Source: DASPOJ01 sp963819015 (GTDB lineage Bacteria > Acidobacteriota > Terriglobia > Acidiferrales > UBA7541). From it: a stretch of DNA of 64,000 nucleotides. The notes under the pieces are model-generated. The model was not told the DNA's origin and did no database searches. It saw only the letters and a list, made by a program, of their open reading frames with translations. This document shows, piece by piece, positions 18,226 to 26,294 of this stretch. The stretch spans positions 248,001 through 312,000 of the forward strand of contig CAWFUN010000007.1 in NCBI GenBank assembly GCA_963819015.1, written 5' to 3'. The translations under genes were made by a program, and so were the position numbers. Each line of letters starts with the position of its first letter. The stretch's first letter is position 1.

Positions 18226-18837
18226 CTACGCCCGCTGCCGTGAGGGCATCGCCGCACCGGCGGCGGCCAAACGGTGCAGGAGTTTGCGCCTCGTCTCCGG
18301 ATTCAGATTCTTGCTGCGAATCCGTTCGCGCGACTTTCCCAATCGCTTCACCCAGGCGGCGTACTCGGGGCCGAACTCGCGCTGCAATCGCTTCCGCAAC
18401 TGCTGCGCCAGCGCCGGGCTCAGCCCGCCCGTGGAAATGGCAATCTGAAACGCGCCACGCCGGACCACCGCCGGGTAATAGAAATCGCAATGCAGCGGAT
18501 CGTCAACGACGTTGCAAAGTATGCCGCGCCGCCGGGCCTGTCGAAAAATGAGCGCATGCAATTTCGGCGAGGACGTCGCCGCAATCGCCAGGAACGCGCC
18601 GCGCAGATCCCCTTCCCGGTAAGAACCGCGACGCCACACGATCCGCTTTGCGCGCGCCCATCGCTCCACGCGTGGGGTCGCGCGAGGCGCGACGACCCGG
18701 ACCCGCGCGCCCGATGCCAGCAAGCTGCCGATCTTGGATTCCGCGACGTTTCCCGCGCCGACGACCAAACATCTCCTTCCCGCCAGCTTCAGGAAGAGCG
18801 GAAACAACACCGGGATGTCCCGCCTGACAGCGCCCAC
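18226..18837 (-). CDS. Precorrin-2 dehydrogenase / siroheme synthase N-terminal domain
   Basis: A 203-aa protein matching CysG-N/Met8. An N-terminal NAD-binding fold (CLVVGAGNVAESKIGSLL) is followed by NVVDDPLHCDFYYPA and the segment GAFQIAISTGGLSPALA with the usual conserved Ser. It oxidises precorrin-2 to sirohydrochlorin and may insert iron. It begins 11 bases after the glnB stop and lies upstream of ilvA and cobA. In enterobacteria the two siroheme activities are fused in CysG; here they are separate genes in one cluster. The C-terminal ~50 residues are Arg-rich. Confidence 0.9.
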   Translation of the reverse strand: MGAVRRDIPVLFPLFLKLAGRRCLVVGAGNVAESKIGSLLASGARVRVVAPRATPRVERWARAKRIVWRRGSYREGDLRGAFLAIAATSSPKLHALIFRQARRRGILCNVVDDPLHCDFYYPAVVRRGAFQIAISTGGLSPALAQQLRKRLQREFGPEYAAWVKRLGKSRERIRSKNLNPETRRKLLHRLAAAGAAMPSRQRA

Positions 18838-18848
18838 GGCATCTCTCG

Positions 18849-19187
18849 TCAGAGCGCGGACTCGCCGCGATCGTCGTTGCGGATGCGAATCACGTCTTCC
18901 AGGTCGTACACAAAAATCTTGCCGTCTCCGATGCGGCCGGTGCGCGCGGCGGCAGACAATGCCTGGATCACCTCGTCCTTCCGCGAGGCCGGAACCACGA
19001 TCTCCAGCTTCACCTTGGGCAGAAGGTCCACATTGTATTCCCGGCCGCGGTAAACCTCGCGGTGCCCCTTCTGGCGGCCGTGGCCGCGCACCTCGGAGGC
19101 GGTCATGCCCTCGACCCCGATGGCGATCAGGGCATCCTTGACCGAGTCCAATTTGGAAGGCTGGATGATCGCTTCAATTTTTTTCAT
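18849..19187 (-). CDS. glnB: Nitrogen regulatory protein P-II
   Basis: A 112-aa PII signal protein. It has the T-loop GRQKGHREVYRGREYNVDLL with the uridylylatable Tyr51, the B-loop AARTGRIGDGKIFV and the C-loop region VIRIRNDDRGE. PII trimers bind ATP/ADP and 2-oxoglutarate and control glutamine synthetase adenylylation, ammonium transport and other targets. glnA lies 4 kb away on the other strand. As the first gene of a cluster with siroheme and isoleucine genes it links nitrogen sensing to their transcription (inference). No amtB is adjacent. Confidence 0.96.
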   Translation of the reverse strand: MKKIEAIIQPSKLDSVKDALIAIGVEGMTASEVRGHGRQKGHREVYRGREYNVDLLPKVKLEIVVPASRKDEVIQALSAAARTGRIGDGKIFVYDLEDVIRIRNDDRGESAL

Positions 19188-19727
19188 GCATCGCCCCTTT
19201 CGGGAGGTTCCGGGAGCCGGCGGTGGAGACTCGGATTCGCCCTAAGCGCTGGAATATAGCGCATTTTACGAAAGCGCGGCTGAGAGAGAGGCTATCGAGA
19301 AATTTTGCATTTAGCCAATTGAAATTTTCCGTTTCCCTCGCCGAAGTGTCAAGCGTAGAGTGCGTTGCTCGCGGCTCTCCGGGGGTCCCATTGAGGAACC
19401 ACTCGAACGACCGACGAGCCGCGAATCGTCGCTCAGCCCCTTGAACAGCGGGAGCAGTTGGATATGCAAGCGGGAATCTCAGTTCTCTGGGGCCGCTTTC
19501 GGGGAGGAGGCTCAGCAAAGAGGAGTGAAACGCTAACAAGGCGCTGGCAGGGCGGGCAAGGGGTGGAATGCCCGGCCGGCGATCCGGAATTAACAAAAAA
19601 CTTAACGTTTCCTTATGGGGTTTCTAGGTGACGTTTCCTAGCATTGTTCTCGAGAGCAGGCAGTGGTGGGAACAGCCCCGTTTTGTGCGGCGGCTGAATA
19701 TTCTTGAGGAGGGTATTGCAATTGATT
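19188..19727. other. Divergent regulatory region between glnB and the first porin
   Basis: About 540 bases with no supported gene. A possible -10 for glnB on the minus strand lies at 19253-19258 (TATATT). CTAGG/CCTAG arms at 19624-19641 could be an operator. I see no clear sigma-54 promoter. AGGAGG at 19707-19712 serves the porin gene. Confidence 0.4.
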
Positions 19728-21113
19728 ATGCGCTCAAAAGTTCTTTTAACACTGGCGGTGATTTCGGCAGCGTGTCTTACGGCGCGGGCCCAGTCAACGG
19801 CCCCCACCGATAGCAGCACGACAACGGCGGCGCAAACGACGACACCGGCACCGACACCCACGCCGACTCCGGCACCCGCGCCGGAAACTCCGCCAGCGGC
19901 TACTCCCGCCGCAGCTCCCGCGGCGGCCCCGACGTGGTCGGTCGGCCCGATTGATTTCAGCGGTGAAGTGAGCGGGTACTGGACGTATAACGCGAATCAT
20001 CCGCACAATCAGAATTTCAATTCGTCGGACGGACAGAACAATCTCTACAACTTCAACACGCAGCCCAACGCAATGGACTTGAGCTTCGCCAAGCTGGCGA
20101 TGTCGCACTCGCCGGATCCGGTCGGCTTCGAGCTGGATTTTGGGTTCGGCCGCACGGCAAACATCATCAATGCTGCCGAGCCTGTGACGAACGGCTTTCA
20201 ATACATCGAGCAGGCGTACATCCAGTGGAAGCCGGCGAAAGCCAAGGGCTTCGAGATCGACTTTGGCAAGTTCTCGACCAGCGCCGGGGCCGAAGTCATT
20301 GAGGACTACAACAACTGGAACTACTCGCGTTCTCTACTGTTTTCCTGGGCGATCCCGTATTACCACTTCGGCGTGCGGACGTCCTTCCCGGTCGGCAAGC
20401 ACTTCACCGGGGGCGTTCAGGTCGTGAACGGTTGGAACATCGTCACCGACACGATCAACACCGGAAAGACAATCGGCGTAACCGGCGCGCTGACCTTTAC
20501 GAAATTCACGTTGAACCTCAACTATTATACGGGCCCCATGAATCAAGGCACGAACAAAGGGTTCCGCAACTTGTTCGACACAACGCTTCTGCTGACTCCT
20601 CCGGGCAAGGTCAACGCCTACATCAACTTCGACTACGGCAACAACGCCAACAGCTTGTGCGATACGTGCATCGCGCCCTCGACGAAGGCATCCGCCTCCT
20701 GGTACGGCGTCGCGACAGCGGTTCACATCCAGCTGACTCCGAAGTGGGCCCTCACGCCGCGCGTTGAGTGGTTCGACGACGCCGAGGGCTACACCCTCTC
20801 CGGTGCCTTGCCGTCGCCTATTTGGGATCTCGGAGGCGCCGTCGGACAACAGGTCAAGGAAGGGACGATCACGCTCGAATATAAACTGCTCGAGGGCCTT
20901 CTCTGGCGGCTTGAGTATCGGCGTGATTGGTCCACCTACCCGATGTTCGAGCGGGGCTTGGCTCCCATCAGCGCGGATGAGTGCCTCTACGACTCCGACT
21001 GCACAGAGGGGACGGCTCTCCCCATCAACAATCCGGCGGGACTCGCAGGCTACTCAAAGTCGCAGAATACGGTGACGATCGGCGTCATCGCGTTCTTTGG
21101 GCCGAAGCGATAA
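19728..21113 (+). CDS. Outer-membrane porin, Bbp2 (OmpL-like) family, copy 1
   Basis: A ~461-aa exported beta-barrel. A signal peptide (MRSKVLLTLAVISAACLTARA) and a Thr/Pro/Ala-rich linker (to ~residue 65) precede SVGPIDFSGEVSGYWTYN, where alternating aromatic strands begin. The barrel ends in GVIAFFGPKR, close to an outer-membrane terminal strand. Bbp2 porins in Acidobacteriota and Planctomycetes often lie beside nitrogen genes, and here the gene sits between glnB and glnA. AGGAGG at 19707 is 15 bases from the ATG at 19728 but nine from an in-frame TTG at 19722, so the TTG may be the true start. It has its own terminator at 21150. Confidence 0.85.
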   Translation: MRSKVLLTLAVISAACLTARAQSTAPTDSSTTTAAQTTTPAPTPTPTPAPAPETPPAATPAAAPAAAPTWSVGPIDFSGEVSGYWTYNANHPHNQNFNSSDGQNNLYNFNTQPNAMDLSFAKLAMSHSPDPVGFELDFGFGRTANIINAAEPVTNGFQYIEQAYIQWKPAKAKGFEIDFGKFSTSAGAEVIEDYNNWNYSRSLLFSWAIPYYHFGVRTSFPVGKHFTGGVQVVNGWNIVTDTINTGKTIGVTGALTFTKFTLNLNYYTGPMNQGTNKGFRNLFDTTLLLTPPGKVNAYINFDYGNNANSLCDTCIAPSTKASASWYGVATAVHIQLTPKWALTPRVEWFDDAEGYTLSGALPSPIWDLGGAVGQQVKEGTITLEYKLLEGLLWRLEYRRDWSTYPMFERGLAPISADECLYDSDCTEGTALPINNPAGLAGYSKSQNTVTIGVIAFFGPKR

Positions 21114-21149
21114 CGTCACTCTCTCCCGAGGGGAGATCCAATTCGCGAG

Positions 21150-21181
21150 ACTTCGGGCACTTGGAAACAAGTGCCCGAAGT
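21150..21181 (+). terminator. Intrinsic terminator after porin 1
   Basis: Fourteen perfect base pairs (21150-21163 with 21168-21181) close a GAAA loop, followed by TTT and a T-rich stretch to about 21198. It separates porin 1 from the promoter of porin 2. Confidence 0.85.
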
Positions 21182-21242
21182 TTTGGCCGTTATTTTTGTA
21201 AGTTCTCTCAAAGGATTGGGATCTCGGGCGCGCGAGTTCCGG

Positions 21243-21272
21243 TTGTCGAAAGGTGGCGTGAGACGGTATGAT
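21243..21272 (+). promoter_or_regulatory. Putative promoter of porin 2
   Basis: TTGTCG (21243-21248), an 18-base spacer, and TATGAT (21267-21272). The same arrangement and much of the flanking sequence recur before glnA at 22971-23000. The element overlaps the first in-frame ATG (21268) of the porin ORF, which argues that translation starts further downstream. Confidence 0.55.
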
Positions 21273-21438
21273 TTCGAGTTCCATGAAAGCGAGGAGCGGG
21301 TCCCCATCGTCCGCGGCACGTGACCGGATGGGGGCGCGTGAGGAAGTGGCGGCCGCGTTGGCATTCTTACCGGCTGCGGACTTTTATCCTCAGCTCGACC
21401 TTTCTTGGCGGGTGCTCTCTTCTCCGAGGGCAGAGGAA

Positions 21439-22839
21439 TTGGATAAGCACTCAAGAACTCTTCTGGCGCTCGCGATGATTTCATGCGCGTCACACCCGGC
21501 CCGGGCGCAATCGCCGGGTTCCGCCGGAAGTAGCTCGCCCCCCGCGACACAACCTTCCGCGGCGCCGGCGCAGACGGGCCCTGATCCGAGTTCGCCATCG
21601 CAGGCGCCTGCATCATCCACGCCACCGGCGGCGAGTCCGGCAGCGAGCCCAGCGTGGTCGGTGGGCCCGATTGATTTCAGCGGCGAAGCGAGCGGGTATT
21701 ACGCCTACAATGCGAATCATCCGCATAATCAGACTGACAGTGGTTTCTCGTCCTCCGACTGGGGCAACAATCTCTATAACTTCAACACGCAAGCCGACTC
21801 CCCGGACTTGAGCTTCGCCAAACTGGCGATTTCGCATTCTCCGGATCCGGTCGGCTTCGAACTTGATTTCGGTTTCGGCCGGACGATTGAGGCTATCAAC
21901 GCCGCCGAGCCGACCTGGGTGGGCTTCAAGTACATCGAGCAAGCGTACATAGAATGGAAGCCGGCGAAAGCCAAGGGCTTCGAGCTTGACTTCGGCAAGT
22001 TCTCGACCAGCACCGGCGCTGAAGTGATCGAAGAGTACAACAACTGGAACTATTCACACTCCTTGGTGTTTTCCTGGGCGATTCCCTATTTTCTGTTCGG
22101 CGTACGCGCCTCCATCCCGGTGGGCAAGCACTTCACCGGCGGTTTCCAGTTGGTGAACGGCTGGAATAGCGCCACGGACAATGTGAATTCCGGGAAGACA
22201 ATCGGCTTCACCGGCACGCTGACGTACACAAACTTGACGTGGAACCTCAACTACCACACCGGCCCCATGAATCAAGGCACAAACACAGGATTCCGGAACT
22301 TATTCGATACCACGCTATTGCTGACGCCGCCAGGCAAGTTCAACGCGTACCTCAACTTCAATTTCGGCAACAACGGAAACAGCTTGTGTTCCACGTGTAC
22401 TGCGCCTGCCACGCAAGCATCCGCATCCTGGTACGGCCTCGCCACGGCGGTTCACGTTCAACTCAACTCGAGGTGGTCTGTTACAACTCGGGCCGAGTGG
22501 TTCGATGACGCCGATGGCTACGAACTCGCGCGCGCATTGCCGACGCCCATCTCGAATCTCAAAGGGGCCGTCGCGCAGCAGGTCAAGGAAGCGACGTTCA
22601 CCGCCGAATATAAATTCTTCGAAGGCCTCCTGTGGCGGGGGGAATGGCGGCATGACTGGTCCACCTATCCGATGTTCGAGCGAGGCATGGCTCCCGTCTT
22701 GATGGACGAGAGTAATTACAGCGGGGGGAGCGGATCGGCGAGATTGCCGTTCAACAATCCGGCGGGACTTGCTGGCTACTTGAAGTCCCAGAATACGTTG
22801 ACGATCGCGCTCATCGCGTTTTTCGGTCCGACGCGATAG
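21439..22839 (+). CDS. Outer-membrane porin, Bbp2 (OmpL-like) family, copy 2
   Basis: A paralogue of the preceding porin with the same layout: signal peptide (residues ~1-22, ending HPARA), a Ser/Pro/Ala-rich linker, then SVGPIDFSGEASGYYAYN and the barrel, ending LIAFFGPTR. I place the start at the TTG at 21439, preceded by GAGGG eight bases upstream. It gives an N-terminus matching copy 1, and the longer frame from 21268 begins inside the promoter -10. Compared with copy 1 it has a small insertion after NANHPHNQ and differs mostly in loops, suggesting a tandem duplication with divergent pore selectivity. It has its own promoter, with a predicted ~160-base leader. Confidence 0.82.
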   Translation: MDKHSRTLLALAMISCASHPARAQSPGSAGSSSPPATQPSAAPAQTGPDPSSPSQAPASSTPPAASPAASPAWSVGPIDFSGEASGYYAYNANHPHNQTDSGFSSSDWGNNLYNFNTQADSPDLSFAKLAISHSPDPVGFELDFGFGRTIEAINAAEPTWVGFKYIEQAYIEWKPAKAKGFELDFGKFSTSTGAEVIEEYNNWNYSHSLVFSWAIPYFLFGVRASIPVGKHFTGGFQLVNGWNSATDNVNSGKTIGFTGTLTYTNLTWNLNYHTGPMNQGTNTGFRNLFDTTLLLTPPGKFNAYLNFNFGNNGNSLCSTCTAPATQASASWYGLATAVHVQLNSRWSVTTRAEWFDDADGYELARALPTPISNLKGAVAQQVKEATFTAEYKFFEGLLWRGEWRHDWSTYPMFERGMAPVLMDESNYSGGSGSARLPFNNPAGLAGYLKSQNTLTIALIAFFGPTR

Positions 22840-22970
22840 CGCGCCTTTCCCGCGAAGGGAGAGCCATTCCGGGAGGTCTCCTCAGCGGTTGAGAAGAAGC
22901 GCTCGGCGCGCTCGCCGAACGGGTTGTAAGGATTTTATAAAGACGGACGACCGGGGGTTGCAGCTTGAGG

Positions 22971-23000
22971 TTGTCGAAAGGTGCCCGGAGCCTATATCAT
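22971..23000 (+). promoter_or_regulatory. Putative glnA promoter
   Basis: TTGTCG (22971-22976), an 18-base spacer, and TATCAT (22995-23000), sharing GTTGTCGAAAGGTG and GTTCCATGA with the porin 2 promoter. The predicted leader is ~140 bases and contains a CACCGCA/TGCGGTG hairpin at about 23059-23077. The intergenic region 22840-23146 holds no gene. Confidence 0.55.
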
Positions 23001-23146
23001 CTCGGGTTCCATGATCTCGGGAATAGTCCCTTTTCGGCGAGCGGAGAGACCAAGGTATTCACCGCACGCGTTGCGGTGTGCTTCACACTTGATACGGGAG
23101 CGAGTGCAGAGTTGTCCAATTTCAACTTAACGAGCGAGGAGCGTAA

Positions 23147-24562
23147 ATGGCCAAGGATGCAACTGAAGTATTGGATTTTGTAAAGAAGAACGACGTCAAG
23201 CAGGTGGATCTTCGATTCATCGACCTGCCCGGCGTCCAGCAGCACTGTACATACCCCATCAGCCAACTGGAGAAGAGCTCCTTCGAGGAGGGCTTCGGGT
23301 TCGACGGATCGAGCATTCGCGGATGGCAGGCCATCAACGAAAGCGACATGCTGCTGATCCCCGATCCGACAACGATGTTCATTGACCCGTTCAACGAGGT
23401 CAAAACGATCGCCATGGTGTGCGACGCCCTCGACCCGGTCACGCGCCAGCCCTATGGGCGCGACGCACGGTGGGTGGCCCGCAAGGCTGAGCTGTACCTG
23501 AAGAACAGCCATCTGGGCGACACGGCCTATTTCGGCGCGGAAGCGGAATTCTTCATTTTTGACAGCGTTCGCTTCGACCAGGATCACCAGCACGGGTTCT
23601 ACTTCATTGATTCCGAAGAGGGCCGCTGGAACTCCGGCCGCGAAGGCGCAAACCTCGGCTACCGGCCGCGCTACAAGGAAGGCTACTTCCCGGTCCCGCC
23701 GACCGATCACTTGCAGAATATTCGCAGCGAAATCGTGCAGACGATGCTCGCCTGCGGCCTGGACATCGAATGTCATCACCACGAAGTCGCCACCGCCGGG
23801 CAGTGCGAAATTGATCAGCGCTTCAATACGCTCATCAAGTCCGCCGACGGGATGACGCTGTACAAGTACATTATCCGCAACGTCGCCAACAAGTACGGCA
23901 AGACGGCCACTTTCATGCCCAAGCCGATCTTTGCCGACAACGGCAGCGGCATGCACGTCCACCAGAGCATCTGGAAGCAGGGGCAGCCTCTGTTTGCGGG
24001 CGACCGCTACGCGGGCCTGAGCGAGATGGCGCTGCACTACATCGGCGGCTTGCTGAAGCACGCCCGATCGCTTTCCGCGATCATTGCCCCGACGACCAAC
24101 AGCTACAAGCGGCTCGTGCCCGGCTACGAAGCTCCGGTCAACCTGGCGTATTCGCGCCGGAACCGCTCGGCCGCGTGCCGCATCCCGATGTACTCACCTA
24201 GCCCCAAAGCCAAGCGCGTGGAATTCCGCCCGCCGGACCCGGCGTGCAATCCGTACTTGGCGTTCGCGGCCATGCTGATGGCGGGGTTGGATGGCGTCCT
24301 GAACAAGATCAACCCAGGCGAGCCTCTCGACAAGGACATCTACGACCTCTCACCCGAGGAATTGAAGGCAGTTCCGTCGATGCCGGGGTCGCTTGAAGAA
24401 GCGCTCAATTGCCTTGAGGCCGACCACGAGTTCCTGCTGAAGGGCGACGTCTTCAGCGAGGAGCTCCTCGAAATCTACATCGCATATAAGAGAAAGAACG
24501 AGGCGGATGCGATTCGCATGCGGCCGCACCCGTACGAGTTCCACCTCTACTACGACATTTAG
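23147..24562 (+). CDS. glnA: Glutamine synthetase, type I
   Basis: A 471-aa subunit of the dodecameric enzyme that makes glutamine from glutamate, ammonia and ATP. GFGFDGSSIRGW opens the beta-grasp region. AEAEFFIF carries metal ligands, NGSGMHVHQS the catalytic loop, and RRNRSAACRIP the phosphate-binding Arg. The adenylylation Tyr is in DIYDLSPEE, so activity is probably controlled by GlnE and PII. GAGGAG lies just upstream of the ATG at 23147. The gene has its own promoter and a strong hairpin after the stop. Its neighbours are two porins and, 4 kb upstream, glnB. Confidence 0.97.
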   Translation: MAKDATEVLDFVKKNDVKQVDLRFIDLPGVQQHCTYPISQLEKSSFEEGFGFDGSSIRGWQAINESDMLLIPDPTTMFIDPFNEVKTIAMVCDALDPVTRQPYGRDARWVARKAELYLKNSHLGDTAYFGAEAEFFIFDSVRFDQDHQHGFYFIDSEEGRWNSGREGANLGYRPRYKEGYFPVPPTDHLQNIRSEIVQTMLACGLDIECHHHEVATAGQCEIDQRFNTLIKSADGMTLYKYIIRNVANKYGKTATFMPKPIFADNGSGMHVHQSIWKQGQPLFAGDRYAGLSEMALHYIGGLLKHARSLSAIIAPTTNSYKRLVPGYEAPVNLAYSRRNRSAACRIPMYSPSPKAKRVEFRPPDPACNPYLAFAAMLMAGLDGVLNKINPGEPLDKDIYDLSPEELKAVPSMPGSLEEALNCLEADHEFLLKGDVFSEELLEIYIAYKRKNEADAIRMRPHPYEFHLYYDI

Positions 24563-24592
24563 CCGTCGTTGTAGAAGACGAAACGAAAACCG

Positions 24593-24623
24593 AACGGGCC
24601 GGCGATTCTATTGCCGGCCCGTT
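24593..24623 (+). terminator. Hairpin terminator after glnA
   Basis: AACGGGCCGGC (24593-24603) pairs perfectly with GCCGGCCCGTT (24613-24623) around a 9-base loop, 30 bases after the stop. The T-tract is short, but the stem is very stable. Confidence 0.7.
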
Positions 24624-24780
24624 TCGCGTTAGGCCTCGCTGTTGTAGGATGGTACCGGTGGGGGGTAGCCAAATCCGAAATGCCGGCTTTAAACTGAGAC
24701 GGAGTTTTGGCGAAACACAGGCGTGCGCCTGGTTTGCCTTCATCACATCCACGCGTGGCTCGCTTAGGAGATTGTGGATC

Positions 24781-26118
24781 ATGCGCTTCAGAATGCTTTG
24801 TGTTCTGGCAGCGACCGCACTGGCGGTCTCCGGCTGCGGCGGAGGGTCGGGTTCAGCGGCTGCCCCGCCGCCACCCCCCCCGCCCCCCGTCACGCCGGGC
24901 CCGGCGAACGTGGATTTTGGCTCCTCGGCGCAGACGATTCGCGGCTTTGGAGGCTCGACGGCATGGATGCCGGAGATGAGCACCGCCCAGGCGGACGCTC
25001 TGTTCGCCAACAGCAACAGTCAGGAGATCGGACTTAGCATCTTGCGGGTGCGCATCGATCCAGGCGGCTCGGCCAACTGGGCCACTGAATTGGGGAACGC
25101 CCAGGAGGCCCAGACCCGTGGGGCCGTCGTTATCGCCGCGCCGTGGACGCCACCGGCGAGCATGAAGAGCAATGGCAGCGTCAACGAAGGCAGTTTGAAC
25201 ACAGCCAATTATTCCGATTTCGCCAACCATCTGGAGAATTTTGTCAAGTACATGGCGAATGGGAACGTAACCCTGTACGGCATCTCGATGCAGAATGAAC
25301 CGGATTGGAATCCGTGCGATCCAAATGGTACAGACGAGGGCCCGAATGGCAAGGACTGCTATGAATCCTGCCTGTGGACGGCTGCGCAGATGGATGCTTG
25401 GGTGGCGGGCAACGGTACGGTGTTGACCAACGGCACGCCCCCCGTCAAGCTGATGATGCCGGAGTCGCTAAACTTTTCCTCTGGAATGTCCGACACGGCG
25501 CTGAATGATTCGAGTGCCGTCGGCAACATCTCGATTGTTGCCGGGCACCTGTATGGCACATCGCCCTCCTATTACGCCAACGCCGTAAACAAAGGCAAGG
25601 AATTGTGGATGACCGAGCACTATCTGAACCCGTCGGGTCTCTCGCCGACCATTGGTGACGCGCTTGCGGCGGCCAAGGAGATCAACGACTCGATGACGGT
25701 GGGCGATTACAATGCCTATGTCTGGTGGTGGGCGGCCGACTGGAATCCGGGCGGCGGCGTTACGAATTTCGGGCTTGTGGACACCAACAACAATCTCACC
25801 CTCTACGGCTATGCGATGGCGCAGTATGCCAAGTTTGTGCGGCCGGGCTACGTGCGGTCCAACGCCACATACAACCCGTCCACCGATGTGTACGTCTCGG
25901 CGTACAAGGGGAACGGGCATTACGTGATCGTGGCGCTCAATCTGGGCAGTTCTTCGGTGAGCCAGCCCTTCACCATCCAGAATGTGTCGGTGACCACGCT
26001 GATTCCCTATCAAACTTCCGCCGGCCAGAGCTTGGCGCAACTGAGCACAGTGAATGTGTCGGGCAATTCATTCACTTATACGCTACCGGCGCAGAGCATC
26101 ACCACGTTCGTGCAATGA
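24781..26118 (+). CDS. GH30-family glycoside hydrolase, lipoprotein
   Basis: A 445-aa predicted lipoprotein. The ATG at 24781 follows TAGGAGA by nine bases. The signal peptide ends in the lipobox AVSGC (Cys19), then a Gly/Ser and poly-Pro linker. The catalytic barrel starts FGSSAQTIRGFGGSTAWM. The acid/base is Glu173 in SMQNEPDW and the nucleophile Glu279 in WMTEH. A C-terminal beta-domain completes the GH30 fold. Members cleave glucuronoxylan, beta-1,6-glucans or glucosylceramide; the pattern resembles bacterial xylanase-like GH30, but the substrate is not certain. It suggests plant-polymer degradation at the cell surface. Confidence 0.88.
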   Translation: MRFRMLCVLAATALAVSGCGGGSGSAAAPPPPPPPPVTPGPANVDFGSSAQTIRGFGGSTAWMPEMSTAQADALFANSNSQEIGLSILRVRIDPGGSANWATELGNAQEAQTRGAVVIAAPWTPPASMKSNGSVNEGSLNTANYSDFANHLENFVKYMANGNVTLYGISMQNEPDWNPCDPNGTDEGPNGKDCYESCLWTAAQMDAWVAGNGTVLTNGTPPVKLMMPESLNFSSGMSDTALNDSSAVGNISIVAGHLYGTSPSYYANAVNKGKELWMTEHYLNPSGLSPTIGDALAAAKEINDSMTVGDYNAYVWWWAADWNPGGGVTNFGLVDTNNNLTLYGYAMAQYAKFVRPGYVRSNATYNPSTDVYVSAYKGNGHYVIVALNLGSSSVSQPFTIQNVSVTTLIPYQTSAGQSLAQLSTVNVSGNSFTYTLPAQSITTFVQ

Positions 26119-26294
26119 GAGGCGTGGGCCGCTCGATTGTGTAACGGGCTTTGCCATGAAATCGCTGTGCGCCGGCCCTGGCATTTCCGCGGCCCGGTTA
26201 TGCACTAGAAAACACCCATTGAAACTCCTGTTGTCTTTAAGGCTTGTACGCCCTAGGCTGAATTGCCGCCTGCCCTTCCTGGCGTCCAGGTGCC

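Noticed and set aside
19188..19727. Sigma-54 promoter for glnB or the porin
   Set aside because: No GG-N10-GC pair with the right flanking bases could be found.
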